Shown here: piece after piece, positions 8,704 through 17,868 of the stretch
Layout: each line of letters opens with the position of its first letter
Numbering within the stretch: position 1 is the first letter of the stretch
NCBI RefSeq assembly: GCF_004135605.1
Contig: NZ_SDPT01000001.1
Span: 992,001-1,056,000, forward strand
DNA from: Sphingomonas desiccabilis
Lineage (GTDB): Bacteria > Pseudomonadota > Alphaproteobacteria > Sphingomonadales > Sphingomonadaceae
DNA length: 64,000 bases
Direction: 5' to 3'
Notes under the pieces: model-generated
The model's database searches: none
Seen by the model: only the letters and a program-made list of their open reading frames with translations
Told to the model about the DNA's origin: nothing
Translations under genes and position numbers: made by a program

Positions 8704-10203
8704 ATGAAGAGGGCGGCGTTCGACGAAATTTGGGGCCATGGCGGACCACAGGCATCGGGGCCAGAGCTGGAGGCGCTCGCGCGCTGGATGCGGGAAACGC
8801 CGGAGCGTGAGCTCGGCCGCAGGCTGCAATCGGCAGAGGCGACCTTTCGCCAGCTGGGCATCACCTTCGCCGTCTATGGCGAGACCGAAGCGGCGGAGCG
8901 CATCATCCCGTTCGACGTCGTGCCGCGCGCGTTCCTGGCGGACGAGTGGGAGCGGCTTTCCCGCGGGCTGATCCAGCGAGTGGAGGCGATCAACGCCTTC
9001 CTGAACGACATCTATGGCGAACGCCGCATCCTGAAGGAGAACATCCTTCCGCCCGAGCTGATCTGGGGCAATCCCCAGTTCCGCTCGGAGGTCGTCGGCA
9101 TCCGCCCGCCCCACGACGTGTGGGCGCACATCTGCGGCATTGATCTGGTGCGCACCGGGCCGGACGAGTTCTGGGTGCTGGAGGACAATGCCCGCACCCC
9201 CTCCGGCGTCTCCTACATGCTGGAGAATCGCGAGGCGATGATCCGGCTGTGTCCGGAGCTGTTCCGCCAAATGCGCATCGCGCCGGTCGATAGCTATCCG
9301 GACCTGCTGCTGGAGACGATGCGCTCCGTCAGCCCGAACGGCTGCGTGCGCAATCCGGTCTGCGTCGTGCTCACGCCCGGCCACTTCAACTCCGCCTATT
9401 ACGAGCACAGCTTCCTGGCGGATTCGATGGGCATTGAACTCGTCGAGGCCGCCGACCTGCTGGTCGACGACGACGTGGTCTACATGCAGACGATCGCCGG
9501 CCGAGTGAAGGTGGACGTGATCTACCGGCGGATCGACGACGACTTCCTCGACCCGCTGGTGTTCCGTCCGGATTCGATGCTGGGGGTGCCGGGCATCATG
9601 GCCGCCTATCGCGCGGGCAACGTCACCCTCATCAACGCGCCCGGCAACGGCATCGCCGACGACAAGGCGATCTACAGCTACATGCCGGAGATCGTGCGCT
9701 TCTATTCGGGCGGCGAGCCGCTGCTCCCGAACGTCGAGACCTGGCGCTGCCGTGAGCCGCAGGCGCTGAAGTACGTGCTCGACAACCTCGATCAGCTGGT
9801 GGTGAAGCTGGTCGACGGCTCGGGCGGATACGGCATGCTGGTCGGGCCCACGGCCAGCCGTGCCGAGATCGAGGCGTTCCGCGCTGCGCTGGTCGCAGAG
9901 CCGCACCGCTACATCGCGCAGCCGACGCTCGCGCTTTCCACCGTGCCGACCATGACCGACAAGGGGCTGAGCCCCCGCCATGTCGACTTCCGCCCCTTTG
10001 TCCTCACCGGAAGTGGGGGCGTGAAGGTAGTCCCCGGCGGCCTCACCCGCGTGGCGCTCCGAGAAGGGTCGCTGGTGGTGAACTCCAGCCAGGGCGGCGG
10101 CACCAAGGACAGCTTCGTGCTGCTTCCCGACACGCCCGCACCCGCTGGAAGCAAGCAACAGCAGAGCCAGGGCGGCATGCCCCAGACTCAGGGCGAGGGC
10201 TGA
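8704..10203 (+). CDS. circularly permuted type 2 ATP-grasp protein (DUF404/DUF407)
   Basis: 499 residues from ATG 8704; a TTG at 8701 directly precedes it and an in-frame TAG sits at 8698, which limits the start. GGAGG lies at 8685-8689. Family marks include INAFLNDIYGERRIL and LPPELI near residues 95-120, VLEDNARTPSGVSYM (about 160-175), and GGYGMLVGP near residue 380. These proteins are predicted amidoligases that activate a carboxylate with ATP and join it to an amine. They are nearly always encoded beside an alpha-E protein and a transglutaminase, as here (next gene after 4 bases). Substrate and product are unknown, and the protein is cytoplasmic by appearance. It is probably the first gene of a three-gene operon. 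Confidence 0.93.
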   Translation: MKRAAFDEIWGHGGPQASGPELEALARWMRETPERELGRRLQSAEATFRQLGITFAVYGETEAAERIIPFDVVPRAFLADEWERLSRGLIQRVEAINAFLNDIYGERRILKENILPPELIWGNPQFRSEVVGIRPPHDVWAHICGIDLVRTGPDEFWVLEDNARTPSGVSYMLENREAMIRLCPELFRQMRIAPVDSYPDLLLETMRSVSPNGCVRNPVCVVLTPGHFNSAYYEHSFLADSMGIELVEAADLLVDDDVVYMQTIAGRVKVDVIYRRIDDDFLDPLVFRPDSMLGVPGIMAAYRAGNVTLINAPGNGIADDKAIYSYMPEIVRFYSGGEPLLPNVETWRCREPQALKYVLDNLDQLVVKLVDGSGGYGMLVGPTASRAEIEAFRAALVAEPHRYIAQPTLALSTVPTMTDKGLSPRHVDFRPFVLTGSGGVKVVPGGLTRVALREGSLVVNSSQGGGTKDSFVLLPDTPAPAGSKQQQSQGGMPQTQGEG

Positions 10204-10207
10204 CCCG

Positions 10208-11149
10208 ATGGCGATGCTCTCCCGCACCGCGGCGTCGCTCTACTGGCTCGGCCGCTATGTCGAGCGGGCCGACTTCATCGCCCGGCTGGTGGAGGCGACG
10301 GTGCGCCTCGACGCGCTCTCGGCCCGCCCGGCGGGCGATGCGGCCTGGGCGAGCGCGCTCAGCGTCACCTATACGGAGGATGCGTTCGCCGAGACCGGCC
10401 TATCGGTGACGCAGGCGGATGTCGCCCGCTTCCTTACCTGCGACCGCAGCCACCCGGGTTCGATCCTCTGGTGCCTGGATGTGGCGCGCAACAATGCCAA
10501 GGCGGTGCGCACCGCGCTCACCCGCGACGCGTTTTCGGCGATCAACCGCGCCTGGTTGCAGTTCAACACGCCGACCGCCGGAGACGAACCGGCCGAGGTG
10601 CTGGGCCTTGTCGAAGGGATCAAGGCCGAGACGCGCGGGTTCGAAGGCGCCGTCCATCGCATGATGAAGAACGAGGCGACCTGGTTCATCCAGCTGGGCG
10701 CCGCGATCGAGCGGGCCGACAACACCGCGCGGCTGATCGATGTGAAATACCACCTGCTGCTGCCGGAGGGCGAAAAGGTCGGCGGCGTGGTCGATCGCGA
10801 TCAGTGGACCACCATCCTCCAGACCGTCTCGGCCGTCACCGCCTATCGCTGGCTGTACAACGAGGGGCTGCGGCCCAGTCTCGTGATCGAGCTGCTGCTG
10901 TCGCGCGGCGAAGTCCCGCGCAGCCTCGCCGCCTGCGTGGCCGAGACCGTGGAGATGCTCAACCTGCTCGGCAAGCGCGCCGGCTTGCAGGGCGAGGCCG
11001 ACCGGATGGCCCGTACGCGGCTGGCGCGCATGCAGAAGACGCGCGCGGACGAGGTCATCGTCAGCGGTCTCCACGAGTATCTGAATGCCTTCATCCGGGA
11101 GAACGCGATGCTCGACGCCGCAATCGCCCGCCAGTTCCGGTTCATCTGA
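10208..11149 (+). CDS. alpha-E domain protein (DUF403)
   Basis: 313 residues, all helical in appearance, beginning with the family signature LSRTAASLYWLGRYVERAD. Other marks are a DRSHPGSILWCL segment near residue 80 and repeated ERADNTARLID and ARLARMQKTRADE helices. The role of alpha-E proteins is unknown; they are fused or adjacent to circularly permuted ATP-grasp enzymes and are thought to assist the same peptide- or amide-forming reaction. The gene starts 4 bases after the ATP-grasp gene. Its stop overlaps the next start by one base (TGATG), which suggests translational coupling. Confidence 0.92.
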   Translation: MAMLSRTAASLYWLGRYVERADFIARLVEATVRLDALSARPAGDAAWASALSVTYTEDAFAETGLSVTQADVARFLTCDRSHPGSILWCLDVARNNAKAVRTALTRDAFSAINRAWLQFNTPTAGDEPAEVLGLVEGIKAETRGFEGAVHRMMKNEATWFIQLGAAIERADNTARLIDVKYHLLLPEGEKVGGVVDRDQWTTILQTVSAVTAYRWLYNEGLRPSLVIELLLSRGEVPRSLAACVAETVEMLNLLGKRAGLQGEADRMARTRLARMQKTRADEVIVSGLHEYLNAFIRENAMLDAAIARQFRFI

Positions 11150-11964
11150 TGCGTATCGAGGTCGAACACCACAGCCGCTACCGCTTCACCGAGCCCCAGG
11201 CGCGCGTGGTGCAGTTGCTCCGCATGTTTCCGGACGACACCGACAACCAGACGGTGGTCGCCTGGCGGATCGACGTGGACTGCGATGCTCGGCTGCGCGA
11301 GAGCCGCGACGGCTACGGCAACCTCACGCGCATGCTCTATGCCGAGGGTCCGCTGGAAACGATCGGCATCACCATCTCGGGTGAAGTGCTGCTGAGCGAT
11401 AACCCCCGCCGCCTCGAAGGTGCGGACGAGCCGCTGCCGCCGGCCTTCTATCTCCGCACGACGCCCCTGTCCGCGGCGGATGCGGCCATGACGGCCTTCG
11501 CGCAGGAGGCTGCGGGTAGCGGGGACGACCAGGTGCGCACGGCGCGAATCGTCGAAGCACTGCACGGGCGCTTCACCATCGAACGCCGCCGCGGCGATGG
11601 CGTGCTGCCGGCGGCGGAAGCCTTTGCCGGGGAGCGCGCAAGCCCGCGCGATCTGGCCCAGATGCTGGTCGCCTGCGTCCGCGTGATCGGCCTGCCGGCG
11701 CGCTATGTCTCGGGCTACAGCCTCGGCGGCTGCGCGCGGCGCGAGCGTCCGGCGCCGCACGGCTGGGCGGAGGTATACCTGGACGGACAGGGGTGGCAGA
11801 TGCTCGATCCTACCGTCGGCGGAGCTCCCGGCCTGGACTATGTCCGGGTCGCCGCCGCCCTCGACAGCGCCGGCGCGGCGCCGATCTCCGGCACGCGCAT
11901 CGGCCATGGCGACGAGGAGCTCGACGTGGACGTGGCGGTCGGCCTGCTCGGCCGCGAGCGCTGA
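11149..11964 (+). CDS. transglutaminase-fold protein with apparent loss of the catalytic cysteine
   Basis: 271 residues. The N-terminal beta domain starts MRIEVEHHSRYRFTEP, as in bacterial transglutaminase-like proteins of ATP-grasp cassettes; the catalytic-type domain follows at about 150-250. The His and Asp of the triad are present: His204 in PHGWAEVYL and Asp220 in MLDPTVGG. Relatives carry a G-V-C-Q-D-x-A-H segment holding the nucleophile. Here the matching segment reads ASPRDLAQ, so the cysteine position is Pro166 and the following His is Gln171. The 38- and 16-residue spacings to His204 and Asp220 fit the normal enzyme, so this is a substitution rather than a shifted motif. It may be a binding or structural pseudoenzyme, or the alignment may be wrong. 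Confidence 0.85.
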   Translation: MRIEVEHHSRYRFTEPQARVVQLLRMFPDDTDNQTVVAWRIDVDCDARLRESRDGYGNLTRMLYAEGPLETIGITISGEVLLSDNPRRLEGADEPLPPAFYLRTTPLSAADAAMTAFAQEAAGSGDDQVRTARIVEALHGRFTIERRRGDGVLPAAEAFAGERASPRDLAQMLVACVRVIGLPARYVSGYSLGGCARRERPAPHGWAEVYLDGQGWQMLDPTVGGAPGLDYVRVAAALDSAGAAPISGTRIGHGDEELDVDVAVGLLGRER

Positions 11965-11994
11965 GCCGGGACGCCGCCCCGCAACTCGGAAAAG

Positions 11995-12774
11995 TCAGGC
12001 GAGGACGACCGCTTCCACCGGCCTCGCGGACACGGTTTCCATTTCCTTCAGCCGGGTCCAGCCGGCCGGCCCCAACGCCTCGATCGGGCGGTAGCGGGTC
12101 TTGTACGCCATCCGCGCCGACCCCTTAACCCAATAGCCGAGATAGACGTACGGAAGGCCCGTCGCCCGCGCGCGCAGGATGTGGTCCAGGATGATGTAGG
12201 TGCCCAGCCCCGGGCGCAACGGATCGTCGGTGCGGAAGAAGCTGTAGATCATCGACAGCCCGTCCGCGTGCTGGTCGGTGATGCAGGCGCCCACCAGCGC
12301 TCCCGGGCGCCCGTCGACGCTCGGCTCACGATATTCGATGATGTGCGAGTTGACGGGCGTCTGCTCGACCATGTCGGCATAGTCGCTTTCGTCCATCATC
12401 GTCATGCCGCCGCCCGGATGCCGCGCGGAGAGATAGCTTCGCAGCAGCTGGAACTGCTCGTCGGTGGCCCAGGGGCGGCAGGCGGTGACCACCAGGTCGC
12501 TGTAGCGCCGCCGAAGCTTGCGCTGGGTCGCGTTCAGCTGGAACTCGCCCGCGACCACCCGCACCGAGACGCAGGCGGTGCAGCTGCCGCAGCTGGGCCG
12601 ATAGGCGACCGACTGGCTGCGGCGAAAACCGATGCGGCCGAGCGCATCGTTGAGTTCGCCCGCATGGGGGCCGGTCAGCTCGGTGAAGACCTTCCGCTCC
12701 TGCCGATCGGGCAGATAGGGGCAGGGAGAGGGGCTGGTGACGAAGAAACGCGGAAACCGAAACGGAGCTGTCAC
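11995..12774 (-). CDS. bpt: Bpt/Ate family aminoacyl-tRNA-protein transferase
   Basis: 259 residues from GTG 12774 ([14 protein letters not shown]), with GGAAGGG seven bases upstream. An in-frame ATG further up (12849) would add 25 residues absent from relatives. The N-terminal cysteines Cys18, Cys62, Cys65 and Cys68 (SCGSCTAC) and the C-terminal [13 protein letters not shown] segment are typical. The family transfers Leu (Bpt) or Arg (Ate) from aminoacyl-tRNA to the N-terminus of proteins, which marks them for ClpS/ClpAP degradation. Bacterial members are usually leucyltransferases acting on N-terminal Asp/Glu, often labelled arginyltransferase. It converges with the transglutaminase gene. 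Confidence 0.92.
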   Translation of the reverse strand: MTAPFRFPRFFVTSPSPCPYLPDRQERKVFTELTGPHAGELNDALGRIGFRRSQSVAYRPSCGSCTACVSVRVVAGEFQLNATQRKLRRRYSDLVVTACRPWATDEQFQLLRSYLSARHPGGGMTMMDESDYADMVEQTPVNSHIIEYREPSVDGRPGALVGACITDQHADGLSMIYSFFRTDDPLRPGLGTYIILDHILRARATGLPYVYLGYWVKGSARMAYKTRYRPIEALGPAGWTRLKEMETVSARPVEAVVLA

Positions 12775-12956
12775 CTCTCGACCCTTCCACCGCCGTTCCG
12801 CGGACTTGTCCTGAAGCGGGATTATGGAACGGCCCGCCGCCATATGCAAAGTCGTTTACCATCAAAACGGCGTCGCAATCTGAAACAGGTTGCCGAAGGC
12901 CGCGAATAGCTGCGGCACCGCTGGCGCCCGGCCGCGCAAATCCCTATGCGGCGGCC

Positions 12957-13820
12957 ATGAAGATCGCATTCATCGGCATGGGCGTGATGGGCGCCCCGAT
13001 GGCGGGGCACCTGGTGCGCGCCGGGCACGAGGTCACCGTCTACAATCGCACCCGCGCCAAGGCGGACGCGTGGGCGGAGCAGCATGGCGGCAGGGTCGCG
13101 GGCTCCCCCGCCGAGGCGGCCGAGGGCGCGGACGCGGTGCTCGCCTGCGTCGGCAACGATGCGGACCTGGAGCAGGTAACGCTCGGGACCGATGGCGTCT
13201 TTGCCGCGATGCGCCCCGGCGCGCTGTTTGCCGATCACACCACGGTCTCCGCCGCGATCGCGCGCCGCTTGGCGGGCGAGGGGGAGGCACGCGGACTGCT
13301 GGTGCTCGACGCGCCCGTGTCCGGCGGCCAGGCCGGCGCGGAGAAGGGGGCGCTGTCGATCATGTGCGGCGGCTCGCCCGAGGCGATGGCCGCGGCGGAA
13401 CCGATCTTTCAGCGCTATGCCGCGCGCATCGTCCATGTCGGCGCGGCGGGTGCGGGGCAGACGACCAAGATGGTCAACCAGATCTGCATCGCGGGCGTGC
13501 TGGGCGGCTTGAGCGAAGCGCTGCGCTTTGCCCAGGCGTCCGATCTCGATCTCGCGAAGGTGTTCGACGCCATCTCCGGCGGCGCGGCGCAGAGCTGGCA
13601 GATGGTCAACCGCTGGGGGACCATGGCGGAGGACCAGTTCGACTTCGGCTTCGCCATCGATTGGATGCGCAAGGACCTGGGCCTCGCGCTCGATGAAGCG
13701 CGCAGCAACGGCGCGAGCCTGCCGGTCTCGGCGCTGGTCGATCAATGGTACGGCGAGGTGCAGAAGATGGGCGGCGGCCGCCAGGACACGAGCGCACTGG
13801 TGCGGAGGCTCGCCAAGTGA
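12957..13820 (+). CDS. NAD(P)-dependent oxidoreductase, 3-hydroxyisobutyrate dehydrogenase family
   Basis: 287 residues. The Rossmann nucleotide-binding loop GMGVMG is at residues 8-12 region (IGMGVMGAPMA). The family substrate loop DAPVSGGQAGAEKG lies near residue 120, and catalytic Lys171 is in QTTKMVNQ. Family members oxidise beta-hydroxyacids (3-hydroxyisobutyrate, tartronate semialdehyde) or reduce short aldehydes such as succinic semialdehyde (GLYR group). The sequence alone does not fix the substrate. Its stop overlaps the GTG of the next gene by four bases (GTGA), so the two are probably translated together. Confidence 0.9.
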   Translation: MKIAFIGMGVMGAPMAGHLVRAGHEVTVYNRTRAKADAWAEQHGGRVAGSPAEAAEGADAVLACVGNDADLEQVTLGTDGVFAAMRPGALFADHTTVSAAIARRLAGEGEARGLLVLDAPVSGGQAGAEKGALSIMCGGSPEAMAAAEPIFQRYAARIVHVGAAGAGQTTKMVNQICIAGVLGGLSEALRFAQASDLDLAKVFDAISGGAAQSWQMVNRWGTMAEDQFDFGFAIDWMRKDLGLALDEARSNGASLPVSALVDQWYGEVQKMGGGRQDTSALVRRLAK

Positions 13821-15490
13821 GCCACTCCGCCAAATGCTGGACCGCCGCGCTCCTCGCCTCCCTGCTCGCCACCGCACCGGCCCATGCGGACGCGCTGGTC
13901 GACAACGTCGACGGTGTCGCCCTCGACGCGCGCGGCAACGTCGTGCGCTTCGCCGGTGTGCTGATCGGGCCGGATGGCAAGGTCACCAAGCTGCTCAAGA
14001 AGGGGGACAAGCGCCCGGACAAGCTCGACTGGCGCACCGACATGAAGGGGCGCGTGCTGATCCCCGGCATGATCGACGCGCATGGCCACTTCATGGAACT
14101 GGGCTTCCGCGCGCTCCAGCTCGACCTGTCGAAGACGCGCTCGCTGGCGGAGGCGCAGGCCGCGATCGCCCATTACGCGCAGGCCAACGGCAACCGTCCC
14201 TGGATCGTCGGGGGTGGCTGGAACCAGGAAGTCTGGGGCCAGGGCTTCCCGACCGCCGCCGACCTCGACGTGGCCTATCGCGACAAGCCGGTGGTGCTCG
14301 CACGCGCGGACGGCCACGCGGTCTGGGTCAACTCGGCCGCGCTGAAGGCGGCGGGCATCACCGCGAAGACCGTGGCCCCGGCCGGCGGCCGCATTGAGAA
14401 GCTGCCGAACGGCCAGCCGAGCGGCGTCCTTGTCGACGCGGCGGTGTCGCTGGTCGACCGCCATGTGCCGAAAGCCTCGCCGCGCGAGCGCAACGCCGCG
14501 TTCCTGAAGGCGCAGGAACTGCTGCTGTCGAACGGGTTCACCGCGACCGCGGACATGGGCACCACGCTTGACGACTGGCTGACCTTCCGCCGCATGGGCG
14601 ACATCGGCCAGCTGCGCGTGCGCATCATGAGCTATTCGGCCGGTGTCGACGTGGCGCTTCAGGTCGGCGGCAACGCACCGACGCCCTGGCTCTATGCGGA
14701 CAAGCTGCGCATGGGCGGCATCAAGCTCTATGCCGATGGCGCGCTCGGCTCGCGCGGTGCCTGGCTCAAGCGGCCCTATGCCGATGCCGCCAAGGAAACC
14801 GGCCTCGGCTTCCTTGCCGACGACCAGCTGCTCAACCTGATGAGCCGCGGCGCGATGGACGGCTTCCAGATCGCGATCCACGCGATCGGGGATCGCGCCA
14901 ACACTCAGGCGCTCGACGCGATCGAGGAGATCGCCTCGACCTACAAGGACGATCGCCGCTGGCGCATCGAGCATGCGCAGATCGTCGACCCCGTCGACCT
15001 GCCGCGCTTCGGCCGGAACGGCATCATCCCGTCCATGCAGCCGGTGCACCAGACGTCGGACCGCCTGATGGTCGAGGCGCGCCTGGGTCCGGACCGGCTC
15101 GCCGGCGCCTACGCCTGGGCAAGCCTGCTCAAGCAGAGCGGCCATATCGCCTTCGGCTCCGACTATCCCGTGGAGAACCCGAACCCCTTCGTCGGCTGGG
15201 CGGCCGCCTTCACGCGCCAGGATCCGCAGGGCCAGCCGCCCGGTGGCTGGCAGCCGCAGGAAGCGGTCAGCCGGCTGGAGGCGTGGCGCGGCTTCACCAG
15301 CGATGCGGCCTATGCGGGCTTTGCCGAAAAGCGTTTCGGCACGCTGGCGCCGGGCATGCGCGCCGACTTCGTGATCGTCGATCGCGATCCGAGCGAAGCG
15401 ACGCCCGAGGCGCTGCGCGAGACCCGTGTGCTGGAGACCTGGGTCGGCGGTGAAAAGATGTGGAGCGGCTCGGGCTCGGCGCCTCGCTGA
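13817..15490 (+). CDS. exported YtcJ-like amidohydrolase
   Basis: 557 residues from GTG 13817, which overlaps the previous stop as GTGA. Residues 1-25 form a signal peptide (hydrophobic core AALLASLLATAPA, cleavage near AHA-DA), so the protein is periplasmic or secreted. The metal-binding His89-x-His91 is in MIDAHGHF. Later metal ligands are in FQIAIHAIGDRA and RIEHAQIVD, and the closing Asp in AFGSDYPVEN. This is the Amidohydro_3 (YtcJ) pattern. Substrates for this group are mostly unknown; some hydrolyse cyclic amides or N-acyl compounds. The overlap with the reductase gene suggests a shared pathway, but nothing more specific can be said. Confidence 0.9.
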   Translation: MSHSAKCWTAALLASLLATAPAHADALVDNVDGVALDARGNVVRFAGVLIGPDGKVTKLLKKGDKRPDKLDWRTDMKGRVLIPGMIDAHGHFMELGFRALQLDLSKTRSLAEAQAAIAHYAQANGNRPWIVGGGWNQEVWGQGFPTAADLDVAYRDKPVVLARADGHAVWVNSAALKAAGITAKTVAPAGGRIEKLPNGQPSGVLVDAAVSLVDRHVPKASPRERNAAFLKAQELLLSNGFTATADMGTTLDDWLTFRRMGDIGQLRVRIMSYSAGVDVALQVGGNAPTPWLYADKLRMGGIKLYADGALGSRGAWLKRPYADAAKETGLGFLADDQLLNLMSRGAMDGFQIAIHAIGDRANTQALDAIEEIASTYKDDRRWRIEHAQIVDPVDLPRFGRNGIIPSMQPVHQTSDRLMVEARLGPDRLAGAYAWASLLKQSGHIAFGSDYPVENPNPFVGWAAAFTRQDPQGQPPGGWQPQEAVSRLEAWRGFTSDAAYAGFAEKRFGTLAPGMRADFVIVDRDPSEATPEALRETRVLETWVGGEKMWSGSGSAPR

Positions 15491-15558
15491 CCCATCTGCC
15501 TTCTCGTGCGTTCGTTGGGGGCAGGGGCGGCGCGCCCCACCCCAGCGGAGGAGAAGGC

Positions 15559-16338
15559 ATGATCCGGCTGTTTCACGTCAGCGACGTCCATTTCGGCGCG
15601 GAGGACCGGGCCGCCGTCGCCTGGTTCGATCGCGCGGTGAAGGCGGAAAAGCCGGACGCGATCATCATGACCGGCGACCTGACGATGCGCGCGCGCTCCC
15701 GCGAGTTCGAGCAGGCCTCGGCGTGGCTCGAAGGGCTGCAGCGGCCGACCACGGTCGAGGTCGGCAACCACGACCTGCCATACTTCAACCCCTTCGCGCG
15801 CTTCCTGATGCCCTACCACCGCTACAAGCAGCTCGAACGCGTCATCGAGCAGCCGCTCGACATCCGGGGCATCACGGTGGTGCCGCTCAAGACCACCGCC
15901 CGGTTTCAGATGCGGTTCAACTGGTCGAAGGGGTTCGTCGGGAAGAAGGCGCTGCAGACGTCGCTCGGGCTGCTCGATGCCGTGCCCAAGGGCGACCTAG
16001 TGTTCGTGGCAGCGCACCACCCGCTGATCGAGGCCGGCACCCGCTCGACCGGCAAGACCCGCCACGGGCGGGAGGCGCTGGAGGCGCTGGCGGCGGCCGG
16101 CGTCGATGCGGTGCTTTCCGGCCACGTCCACGACCCCTTCGACGTCGAGGAGGTCGTCAACGGCCGCACGATCCGGCTGGTGGGCGCGGGAACGCTGTCG
16201 GTGCGCACCCGCGACAACCCGCCCTCCTTCAACGAGATCCGCATCCAGGACGGCAAGTTCGAGACGATCGCCCGGCGCATGGGCGAGGCGGACTATACGG
16301 TCACGGAGCCGCAGGTCGCCGCCGAGCCGGTGGGCTGA
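15559..16338 (+). CDS. calcineurin-type metallophosphoesterase
   Basis: 259 residues from ATG 15559, preceded by a strong GGAGGAGAAGG site. The five metal-binding blocks of the family are readable: SDVHFG (D, H), MTGDLT (GD), VGNHD, AHHP and SGHVHDPF (GHVH). It has no signal peptide, so it is a cytoplasmic phosphoesterase of the Icc/CpdA-like class, possibly acting on cyclic nucleotides or phosphodiesters. Substrate cannot be read from the sequence. It follows the amidohydrolase by 68 bases on the same strand and converges with the methyltransferase downstream. Confidence 0.9.
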   Translation: MIRLFHVSDVHFGAEDRAAVAWFDRAVKAEKPDAIIMTGDLTMRARSREFEQASAWLEGLQRPTTVEVGNHDLPYFNPFARFLMPYHRYKQLERVIEQPLDIRGITVVPLKTTARFQMRFNWSKGFVGKKALQTSLGLLDAVPKGDLVFVAAHHPLIEAGTRSTGKTRHGREALEALAAAGVDAVLSGHVHDPFDVEEVVNGRTIRLVGAGTLSVRTRDNPPSFNEIRIQDGKFETIARRMGEADYTVTEPQVAAEPVG

Positions 16339-16386
16339 GGCGGCGGCATCCGGCCGACGTCGGTCCCGCTCACATGGAGGCGCCGC

Positions 16387-17136
16387 TCACCAGACGCGGG
16401 TGCCGATCAGCGTTCCCTTGGTGCCGCGGTTGACCAGTTCGAATCGGAAGTTCGGCCAGCGCCGGCGCCAGCGCGCGGCGATCACCCGTTCGCCCGGACG
16501 CGCGGCATCGTCGAGCAGCACGGTGCCGCCGACCGGCATCCGCTTGAACAGCGTCTCCGCCGCCCCGCGCACGAACGGGTGGATGGTCCAGGGCGGACCG
16601 TCGATCAGCAGCAGGTCGATCCTGTCCGGCACGGGGCTGGTGTCGTACCAGACGCCATGCCAGTCCCTGGGTGCTGGGCGCAGTGGCACCGCGTGCAGCG
16701 CCGCGTCCACGCCATGATCGTGGAGCCAGCCGAGCGTCGCCCGCACGAAGTCCGCATGCTGGTCCAGGCTGGTGAGCCGGCCGCCGCCGTGCAGCTGCAA
16801 GGCCTTTGCCGTCACCAGGCTCGACGCGCCCGAGCCGAGCTCGACGACGCTTTGCGGGTGCATCGCCTTGATGTGGTCGACGATCAGCGAAAGATAGCCC
16901 GTATCCGCCTTCCAGCTGCCCAGGTTGGGCAGCGCGTCGGGGGCGAGCTCGAGGTCCGCGAGCAGCGCGGTCTTGGCCGCATCCGATCCGCCCGACAGGC
17001 TCCGCAGCAGCCACGGCCACTGGATCAGCGCGAAGCCAATCGTCTTCAGCGTCTCCAGAAGGGTGCGGTTGAGCTCGTCCTGCCAGCCATCGGCATGGGC
17101 GAGCGGCAGGAACGACGTCGTCTCGCGCGAAGTCAT
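16387..17136 (-). CDS. class I SAM-dependent methyltransferase
   Basis: 249 residues. The SAM-binding motif I is VVELGSGASS near residue 97, with an acidic residue at the end of strand 2 (SLDQH) and the post-motif VPDRIDLLLIDGPP. This resembles Methyltransf_24-type enzymes, often found with polysaccharide or small-molecule modification. The substrate is unknown. The N-terminal ~85 residues are helical and not part of the core fold. It lies alone between the convergent phosphoesterase gene and the rpsI terminator. Confidence 0.82.
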   Translation of the reverse strand: MTSRETTSFLPLAHADGWQDELNRTLLETLKTIGFALIQWPWLLRSLSGGSDAAKTALLADLELAPDALPNLGSWKADTGYLSLIVDHIKAMHPQSVVELGSGASSLVTAKALQLHGGGRLTSLDQHADFVRATLGWLHDHGVDAALHAVPLRPAPRDWHGVWYDTSPVPDRIDLLLIDGPPWTIHPFVRGAAETLFKRMPVGGTVLLDDAARPGERVIAARWRRRWPNFRFELVNRGTKGTLIGTRVW

Positions 17137-17257
17137 TCGGCGCGGCTCCGAACGGCCAGGCGCCGGAGGAGGTGCGGGATCGTCAGGGTCGGCACACGGG
17201 TCCTTTCACGCGACTACCGGGGCGCTGCTACCACCCGATCATGACCGGGCAAATAAA

Positions 17258-17286
17258 AAGGGCGGCCCCGCACGGGGGCCGCCCTT
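17258..17286 (-). terminator. rho-independent terminator of the rplM-rpsI operon
   Basis: A perfect 12-bp stem (17258-17269 with 17275-17286, GC-rich, 5-base loop) is followed on the minus strand by a T-rich run (TTTTTATTT, with the first Ts inside the stem). It lies 22 bases beyond the rpsI stop codon, exactly where the operon should end. This is the clearest intrinsic terminator in the window. Confidence 0.92.
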
Positions 17287-17307
17287 CGATATGCGATGAG
17301 CTGTCGC

Positions 17308-17868
17308 TTAGCGCTTCGAGAACTGGAAGCTGCGGCGGGCCTTCGCCTTGCCGTACTTCTTACGCTCGACGGCGCGGCTGTCGCGGGTCAGGAACCCGGC
17401 GGCCTTGATCGGCGCGCGCAGCACCGGCTCGTAGCGGGTGATCGCCTGGCTGATGCCGTGCTTCACCGCACCGGCCTGGCCGGACAGACCGCCGCCCTTG
17501 ACGGTGCAGATCACGTCATACTGACCTTCACGCTCGGCAACGCCGAACGGCTGGTTGATGACGAGACGCAGCGTCGGACGCGCGAAATAGACTTCCTGGT
17601 CACGGCCATTGATCGTGATCTTGCCCGAACCCGGCTTCAGCCAGACGCGAGCAACCGCGTCCTTGCGGCGGCCGGTGGCGTAGGCGCGACCGTACTTGTC
17701 GATCTCCTGCGCGCGCAGCGGCGTGGTCGGCTGGGCCGGCACCTCGGGAGCGGCAGCGTCCGGCGCCGGAGCTGCGGCCGCCGGTGCGGCGTCCTGCTGC
17801 TGCGGAGCGGCCGCGGCCTGCTGGGTCAGGCTGGCCAGGTCGGAAAGGGACTGGCGATTGTCAGACAT
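17308..17868 (-). CDS. rpsI: 30S ribosomal protein S9 with a long N-terminal extension
   Basis: 186 residues. The conserved S9 body runs from about residue 57 ([17 protein letters not shown]) to the C-terminal [17 protein letters not shown], whose tail reaches the P site. Before it lies a ~55-residue low-complexity extension rich in Ala, Pro and Gln; bacterial S9 is usually about 130 residues and alphaproteobacterial forms are often longer. Its ATG overlaps the rplM stop by one base (TGATG), the usual L13-S9 coupling. Confidence 0.97.
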   Translation of the reverse strand: MSDNRQSLSDLASLTQQAAAAPQQQDAAPAAAAPAPDAAAPEVPAQPTTPLRAQEIDKYGRAYATGRRKDAVARVWLKPGSGKITINGRDQEVYFARPTLRLVINQPFGVAEREGQYDVICTVKGGGLSGQAGAVKHGISQAITRYEPVLRAPIKAAGFLTRDSRAVERKKYGKAKARRSFQFSKR

